NCBI RefSeq assembly: GCF_016862935.1
Contig: NZ_BONX01000045.1
Location: 148,635 to 212,634 of the forward strand
From: Plantactinospora mayteni
Lineage (GTDB): Bacteria; Actinomycetota; Actinomycetes; Mycobacteriales; Micromonosporaceae
Reading direction: 5' to 3'
Length of the DNA stretch: 64,000 bases
In this document: positions 59,420-64,000 of the stretch, piece by piece
Layout: each line of letters begins with the position of its first letter
How positions within the stretch are numbered: position 1 is the first letter of the stretch
Translations under genes and position numbers: made by a program
The notes under the pieces: model-generated
The model's input: only the letters and a program-made list of their open reading frames with translations
What the model was told of the DNA's origin: nothing
Database searches by the model: none

Positions 59420-60714
59420 CGCAGCCACCGGTCCCCCTACCGCGCGCCGTGGCCGAAGACGCCGCTCCCCCGGGAACGAAGCTACTGCCCGGGTGGCTCT
59501 TCGTGGCGATGGCGACCTTCATCGGCCTCAACCTTCGCGCGGCCCTGGGTTCGGTACCTCCGCTGCTGCCGCCGATCACCGACGAACTCGGACTGTCGAG
59601 CACGACACAGGGCATGCTCACCTCGGTCGCGATCCTCTTCACCGGACTCTGTGCACCGGTGGGGCAGAAGCTGGGCGCCAGGATCGGACCGGAGCGGGCC
59701 ACCGCCGTGATGCTCGGCACCTTGGCTGTCGGATGTTCGATCCGACTGGTCGCCGACCACACGTGGGTCTTCCTGCTTTCCAGTGCGGTGGCAGGGGTGG
59801 GCATGGGCGGTGCGACCGCCCTTCTGCCGAGCCTGATCGCCCACCACGTGCCCAAGATCCGTGGAATCGCGATGGGCCTCTACTCCACCGGGCTAGCCAT
59901 GGGTGTTGCGGTTGCCGCATGGATCGCGGTACCGACCGACGCCTGGCTCGGTGGCTGGAAGCCGGCTCTCGCACTGTGGGGCCTCATCGCCCTGGTGACC
60001 CTCGCCCTGTGGCTCTGCGCCACTCCCCGTCTTCGCCGCGCGTACCCGTCCCGGGAGGTGACCGGACTCGTGGTGAACCACCGCCTGCCGTGGCGCTCCC
60101 GTACGGCCTGGTGGGTCACGTGGTACACGACCGCAGCCATGATCATCGGCTTCAGCGGACTGGCTTGGGTAACACCGCTGTACGTCGAACTCGGCGTCCC
60201 CGACCAGCGGGCGGCCGGCTACTTCGTGGCCTTCCAGGTGGTCCAGCTCGCCGGCATGCTCACCCTGCCCTGGCTGACCGACTACACGCGTGATCGTCGT
60301 CCGCTCCTGGCCCTGGTCCTGGTCTCCAGCGCAGTGGGAATCGCCTGCCTGCTGATCGACCCGCTCGGACTCGTGTGGCCAGCCATGTGCTTGTTCGGAA
60401 CCGGGGCCGGCGGCGGCTCGACGTTGGCTCTCGTGCTCCTGGTGGACGTGGCGAGCAGCCAGGCGGACGCGGCGAGGCTGAGCGGAATGGTCATGCTGGT
60501 CGCCTATGTCGCCGGCGCGTTCGCCCCGGTACTTCTCGGAGTCCTGCACGACCTCACCGGCGCCTACACCGCCGGGTACTCCGTCATCCTGGCCCTGATC
60601 CTGGGCGTACTGGTGACGATCCCGGCCTTCCGGCCCGACCGCCGGCTGGAGAACCCCGCGCTGGGCCACCCCGCATCCGTGAGCCCCAGCCAGGGTCAGT
60701 CAGCTCGGCGATAG
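59416..60714 (+). CDS. MFS transporter, CynX/NimT-like
   Basis: 432 residues, about twelve membrane helices: FIGLNLRAALGSVPPLLPPI, GLSSTTQGMLTSVAILFTGL and GMGGATALLPSLIAHHVP are typical of the CynX/NimT branch. Likely exports or imports an organic acid or related compound. TTG start inside a seven-codon frame. Its end overlaps the convergent NTF2-like gene by 19 bp. Confidence 0.85.
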   Translation: MTQPPVPLPRAVAEDAAPPGTKLLPGWLFVAMATFIGLNLRAALGSVPPLLPPITDELGLSSTTQGMLTSVAILFTGLCAPVGQKLGARIGPERATAVMLGTLAVGCSIRLVADHTWVFLLSSAVAGVGMGGATALLPSLIAHHVPKIRGIAMGLYSTGLAMGVAVAAWIAVPTDAWLGGWKPALALWGLIALVTLALWLCATPRLRRAYPSREVTGLVVNHRLPWRSRTAWWVTWYTTAAMIIGFSGLAWVTPLYVELGVPDQRAAGYFVAFQVVQLAGMLTLPWLTDYTRDRRPLLALVLVSSAVGIACLLIDPLGLVWPAMCLFGTGAGGGSTLALVLLVDVASSQADAARLSGMVMLVAYVAGAFAPVLLGVLHDLTGAYTAGYSVILALILGVLVTIPAFRPDRRLENPALGHPASVSPSQGQSARR

Positions 60715-61268
60715 TCCTTGAGGAAGGCGTTGCCCTGATCGGAGTAGAGCACCTCGGGCCAGTCGGACGGCCTGTGGTCGCCATAGGCCCGGACGCTGTT
60801 GCGGTCGCCGAGGTCGGTCGCCAGTTCCGCGAACGGCATGTAGTACATGTAGCCCATCTTTCGGTCGGCGAAGCGCCACCGGCCGGCGACGCGGCGGTAG
60901 ACGTCCTTGTATCTCAACGCGACCTGCATCGCGACGCCGTTGCGATCGACCTCGGCGTGGCCCGCGAGAAGCCCGGTCGCCCGGTCAGGATCGGACCCGT
61001 CGAACCGGACCACGTGTCCGTGCGAGAAATGGTTTGTCGGCCCGAGCGCGGCGAAGCGGCCGAGGTACGTCGTGACGATCTCCTCGATCCCGTTGGCGCC
61101 GAACACGCCGTCCTCTGAGCGGAGGGTCGCGTCGTCGCAGAAGATCTCCCGGATCCCCTCCTCGTCACGCTCGTCCATGACGAAACCGTAGAGCACACCG
61201 AGCTCCTGGATCGCGAGGCGATCCTCCAGTCGACCGACCCGCGCGTCGAGGGACCTCAACTCACTCAT
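60696..61268 (-). CDS. SnoaL/NTF2-like protein
   Basis: 190 residues: LEDRLAIQELGVLYGFVMDE, DDATLRSEDGVFGANGIEEI, FSHGHVVRFDG and VYRRVAGRWRFADRKMGYMY. A conical NTF2-like fold as in small dehydratases or ring-hydroxylase beta subunits. Activity unknown. Single gene with its own promoter at 61312-61340. Confidence 0.8.
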   Translation of the reverse strand: MSELRSLDARVGRLEDRLAIQELGVLYGFVMDERDEEGIREIFCDDATLRSEDGVFGANGIEEIVTTYLGRFAALGPTNHFSHGHVVRFDGSDPDRATGLLAGHAEVDRNGVAMQVALRYKDVYRRVAGRWRFADRKMGYMYYMPFAELATDLGDRNSVRAYGDHRPSDWPEVLYSDQGNAFLKDYRRAD

Positions 61269-61311
61269 GTGCTGGCTCCTTCACCACCGCGACAGACGAA
61301 TTTCCCTGCGA

Positions 61312-61340
61312 ATTGTATGCATGGATTGGCAGCCTGACAA
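61312..61340 (-). promoter_or_regulatory. Promoter of the NTF2-like gene
   Basis: On the minus strand TTGTCA (61340-61335), 17 nt and TACAAT (61317-61312), close to consensus. The spacer holds ATGCAT, also present in the elements at 50654 and 58043. No gene is seen in the rest of 61269-61464. Confidence 0.65.
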
Positions 61341-61464
61341 TGGGCCCTCCGGCCGTAGCGGGACCTTGGTCAAGTTAGAACGCACCAGCACCGAACTGCC
61401 GGATCGTCACCGGCCACACAGGACCGACCCACCACCGGCCGCACCGGAGAGCCGGTTCCCAGTC

Positions 61465-62103
61465 CTAGCCGGCCCGCGCCGCGTCTCGACGGGCGTTTCG
61501 GGTGATCAGCGGAGTGATGAGCTCCGAGACTGTCGCCACAGCGGCCTCCAGGGCAGGGCGGGGGTCCTCGGTTCCCCCGGACCGCAGCCACTCGCGAAGG
61601 ACCTGGTTGTGGGCGGCCACGAAGGATGCTGCCGCGACATGGGCCGCCAGCGCAGCCGCGGAGGTGTCGGGGAGTCTGCTCCGTAGGTAGTCGCTGAGAA
61701 CCCGCTCATATCTGGCGACGCTGGCGATCTCGCGATCCCGAAGAGCGGCGGCCTCGCGCGTCAGCCGATAGCGGGCGATGGTTTGTTGTGGCGTCGCTAT
61801 GAAGCTTTCGAAGATCAGTCGAGTGGCCTCCGCGACCGCGAAGACCGGCTCGGCATTCGCCGAGGCTCCGAGGTACCAGCGCACGCGGTCCAGGACGGAG
61901 TCGTGATCAGGAAAGATCACGTCGTCCTTGGACGGAAAGTGCCGAAAAAAGGTACGCCGGGCGACCCCGGCAGCCGCCGTTATGTCGTCGATGGTCGTGC
62001 TCTCGTAGCCCTGGTCGGCGAAGAGCTCAAAGGCAGCCCGCGCCAGTCGATCCCGGACGGACTCCCCTGCTGTGGCGGAAGCTGGTCCGACGCCCGGGTA
62101 CAT
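61465..62103 (-). CDS. TetR-family regulator
   Basis: 212 residues. N-terminal helix-turn-helix: VRDRLARAAFELFADQGYES, TTIDDITAAAGVARRTFFRH; FPSKDDVIFPDHDSVLDRV follows. The rest is a helical ligand domain. Start ATG 62103. Divergent from the mutase gene, with two direct-repeat operator-like sites between them, so it probably controls the mutase/carboxylase genes. Confidence 0.9.
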   Translation of the reverse strand: MYPGVGPASATAGESVRDRLARAAFELFADQGYESTTIDDITAAAGVARRTFFRHFPSKDDVIFPDHDSVLDRVRWYLGASANAEPVFAVAEATRLIFESFIATPQQTIARYRLTREAAALRDREIASVARYERVLSDYLRSRLPDTSAAALAAHVAAASFVAAHNQVLREWLRSGGTEDPRPALEAAVATVSELITPLITRNARRDAARAG

Positions 62104-62120
62104 GCCTGGACAATAGCATT

Positions 62121-62179
62121 GCGCAACTGAGTGACAGATCACATGCACGGGATGCTTGTATCGCGGCACTGAGTGCCAG
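62121..62179. promoter_or_regulatory. Two direct repeats, probable TetR operators
   Basis: ACTGAGTGACAG (62126-62137) and ACTGAGTGCCAG (62168-62179) differ at one base and start 42 bp apart, four helical turns. The second lies within the palindrome GGCACTGAGTGCC. The flanking GCG is also shared. They lie between tetR and the mutase gene. Confidence 0.65.
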
Positions 62180-62191
62180 TAGCGTCGAGCT

Positions 62192-63784
62192 GTGCCCACT
62201 CCCCATCCAGCCATGAGCGAGTCCGGCCTCCCCATCGCCCCGGTCTGCGACGAGTCCGCACTCCAGGGGTTCGATCCACAGGCCCGGCTCGGCAAGCCGG
62301 GGGAATATCCCTTCACCCGCGGCGTCTACCCCACGATGTACACGGGCAAGCCGTGGACGATGCGCCAGTACGCCGGATTCGGCACGGCCCGGGAGTCCAA
62401 CGAGCGCTACCACCAGTTGGTCAAGGCGGGCACGGGTGGCCTCTCCGTGGCCTTCGATCTGCCAACCCAGATGGGCTACGACTCCGACGAGCCGATCGCC
62501 CACGGTGAGGTGGGCAAGGTCGGGGTGGCCATCGATTCCGTCGACGACATGCGCACCCTGTTCCGCGGACTGCCGTTGGACAAGGTCAGCACCTCGATGA
62601 CCATCAACTCACCAGCCTCGACGATGCTGCTTCTCTACCAGCTGGTCGCCGCCGAGGAGGGGATCGCGGGGAACCAGCTCACGGGCACGGTGCAGAACGA
62701 CGTGCTCAAGGAGTACATCGCCCGGGGCACGTACATCTACCCGCCCAAGGCGTCGCTGCGGCTCATCAGCGACATCTTCGCGTACTGCCAGAACGAGATG
62801 CCGCGCTGGAACACGATCTCCATCTCCGGCTACCACATGGCCGAGGCGGGGGCCACGCCCGTGCAGGAGATCGCCTTCACGTTGGCCAACGCCAAGGAAT
62901 ACGTCCGGACGGCCATCGCGGCGGGGCTCGACGTCGACGACTTCGCCCCGCGACTGTCGTTCTTCTTCGTCGCTCGGACCACGCTGCTCGAGGAGGTGGC
63001 GAAGTTCCGCGCGGCTCGACGGATCTGGGCACGCATCATGCGTGAGGAGTTCGGCGCGAAGAACCCCAAGAGCCAGATGCTGCGCTTCCATACCCAGACC
63101 GCTGGTGTGCAACTGACCGCCCAGCAGCCCGAGGTCAACCTGGTGCGGGTGGCGCTGCAAGGGCTCGGGGCGGTGCTGGGTGGTACGCAGAGTCTGCACA
63201 CGAACTCCTACGACGAAGCCATCGCACTGCCGACGCAGAAGGCAGCGCGCCTGGCGCTGCGGACCCAGCAGGTCATCGCCTACGAGACGGATGTCACCAA
63301 GACGGTCGACCCGTTCGCGGGGTCCTACGTCGTCGAGGCGATGACCGACGACGTGGCGGCGGCCGTGGTCGAGCTCATCCAGGCGGTCGAGGACCGCGGC
63401 GGTGCCGTAGCGGCGATCGAGCAGGGTTTCCAGAAGAGCGAGATCGAACGCTCGGCCTACCGGAACGCACTCGAGATCGACAGTGGCGAGCGGACGGTGG
63501 TGGGACTGAACCGGTTCGCCCTGGACGAGGAAGAGCCGTACGAGCCCCTTCGGGTCGACCCTCAGATCGAGGTCGACCAGCGTGAGCGCCTCGCGGCGCT
63601 ACGCAAGGAGCGTGGCAACCGGGCGGTCCTGCGTGCCTTGGACGACCTGCGAGCCGCGGCGTCGGGCAGTGACAACGTGCTGCTGCCGATGCGCGAGGCG
63701 CTGCGCCAGCGAGCCACGGTCGGCGAGGTCAGCCATGCCCTGCGCGACGTGTGGGGCGTGTACGTCCCGCGCGACACAGTCTGA
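62192..63784 (+). CDS. Methylmalonyl-CoA mutase-type large subunit (catalytic domain only)
   Basis: 530 residues: [59 protein letters not shown] and [12 protein letters not shown]. This is the TIM-barrel catalytic part with no B12-binding domain, so a separate small B12 subunit is needed and is not in the window. The Tyr of TMY and the Arg of ARGTYIYPP match methylmalonyl-CoA mutase rather than isobutyryl- or hydroxyisobutyryl-CoA mutases, but specificity is not certain. GTG at 62192 or ATG at 62213; neither has a good ribosome site. Confidence 0.88.
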   Translation: MPTPHPAMSESGLPIAPVCDESALQGFDPQARLGKPGEYPFTRGVYPTMYTGKPWTMRQYAGFGTARESNERYHQLVKAGTGGLSVAFDLPTQMGYDSDEPIAHGEVGKVGVAIDSVDDMRTLFRGLPLDKVSTSMTINSPASTMLLLYQLVAAEEGIAGNQLTGTVQNDVLKEYIARGTYIYPPKASLRLISDIFAYCQNEMPRWNTISISGYHMAEAGATPVQEIAFTLANAKEYVRTAIAAGLDVDDFAPRLSFFFVARTTLLEEVAKFRAARRIWARIMREEFGAKNPKSQMLRFHTQTAGVQLTAQQPEVNLVRVALQGLGAVLGGTQSLHTNSYDEAIALPTQKAARLALRTQQVIAYETDVTKTVDPFAGSYVVEAMTDDVAAAVVELIQAVEDRGGAVAAIEQGFQKSEIERSAYRNALEIDSGERTVVGLNRFALDEEEPYEPLRVDPQIEVDQRERLAALRKERGNRAVLRALDDLRAAASGSDNVLLPMREALRQRATVGEVSHALRDVWGVYVPRDTV

Positions 63785-63909
63785 CATCTCCACCGATGCC
63801 CGGGACGGCGAGAACACAACGGCGTTCTGCTCGTCTGCCGCAGCGCCCACTGGGCACCGCGCCCGGCCGAATAGCCCCATCTTGACCCTGAACAGACAAG
63901 GACGCAGCG

Positions 63910-64000
63910 ATGAGTACCGCGCCTAGCCTCCCCAGCTCGGAGGCCGACATGGACCCGCACAGTACCGCTGGTCGGTTGGCGGATCTGGATCGTCGGGTGG
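63910..64000 (+). CDS. Acyl-CoA (propionyl-CoA) carboxylase beta subunit, start only
   Basis: Thirty residues before the window edge, ending DPHSTAGRLADLDRRV, the usual N-terminus of propionyl/acetyl-CoA carboxylase carboxyltransferase subunits. AAGGACGCAGCG precedes the ATG. With the mutase it forms the propionyl-CoA to succinyl-CoA route. The 125 bp between them show no gene. Confidence 0.7.
   Translation, partial: MSTAPSLPSSEADMDPHSTAGRLADLDRRV

Noticed and set aside
7949..61268. Cholesterol catabolism cluster
   Set aside because: No KstD, HsaC/HsaD-type ring-cleavage, Mce or KshAB genes are visible; thiolases, P450s and dehydrogenases alone do not establish it.
62192..63784. Isobutyryl-CoA or 2-hydroxyisobutyryl-CoA mutase
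   Set aside because: The Tyr and Arg at the specificity positions match methylmalonyl-CoA mutase, and the next gene looks like propionyl-CoA carboxylase.
1..64000. tRNA genes, CRISPR arrays, transposons or integrase sites marking the island ends
   Set aside because: None were seen on reading; the remnants show rearrangement but no mobile-element gene or clear attachment repeat.

Overview
The window is about 70% G+C with a strong third-position GC bias, tightly overlapping genes and frequent GTG starts. This suggests an actinomycete, and the mix of families is compatible with a Micromonosporaceae-like soil organism, but I cannot name the genus from sequence alone. I saw no tRNA, rRNA, CRISPR array, transposase or integrase. 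About fifty intact genes and several gene remnants are described.

Layout. (1) 1-7.9 kb is a sugar-polymer region. It holds a secreted GH51 arabinofuranosidase cut by the window edge, a GH63-like glycosidase, a broken sugar ABC transporter locus in which a lipoprotein start is fused to a permease end, a LacI-type repressor with at least four matching operators, and a secreted glycosidase with a ricin-type lectin domain. A perfect 14-bp hairpin at 7891-7927 separates it from the rest. (2) 7.9-61.3 kb is a large catabolic island for a CoA-activated, probably branched or alicyclic/terpenoid carboxylic acid. It has ETF, three thiolases, four acyl-CoA dehydrogenases, three crotonases, three AMP-forming CoA ligases, seven short-chain dehydrogenases, two P450s, a ferredoxin and a ferredoxin reductase. 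It also has three F420-type luciferase-like oxidoreductases with an F420:NADPH oxidoreductase, three AtuA-family proteins with small partner proteins, a CitE/MaoC/CaiB/ALDH set, an amidohydrolase, a Liv-type ABC importer and a GntR regulator. (3) 61.4-64 kb holds a TetR regulator divergent from a methylmalonyl-CoA-mutase-type large subunit and the start of an acyl-CoA (propionyl-CoA) carboxylase beta subunit.

How it may work (inference). The Liv importer brings in an acid and CoA ligases activate it. P450s fed by the ferredoxin and reductase, plus F420 enzymes fed by the NpdG-like reductase, carry out oxidations and reductions. Acyl-CoA dehydrogenases pass electrons to ETF, and crotonases, dehydrogenases and thiolases shorten the chain. 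A crotonase of MenB/BadI type next to an AliB-like dehydrogenase hints at ring opening. The CitE/MaoC/CaiB trio and the mutase and carboxylase at the right end would handle methyl-branched C3-C5 products. The substrate is not determined by the sequence.

Regulation. Promoters with near-ideal -35/-10 spacing are visible upstream of many operons. Short AT-rich elements of the form ATCATnnnnAT recur in the otherwise GC-rich intergenic regions of the island, which suggests shared control. Several decayed genes (aldehyde dehydrogenase, CaiB transferase, Liv binding protein, a small EthD-like protein, the sugar transporter) show that the island has recently lost or exchanged parts.
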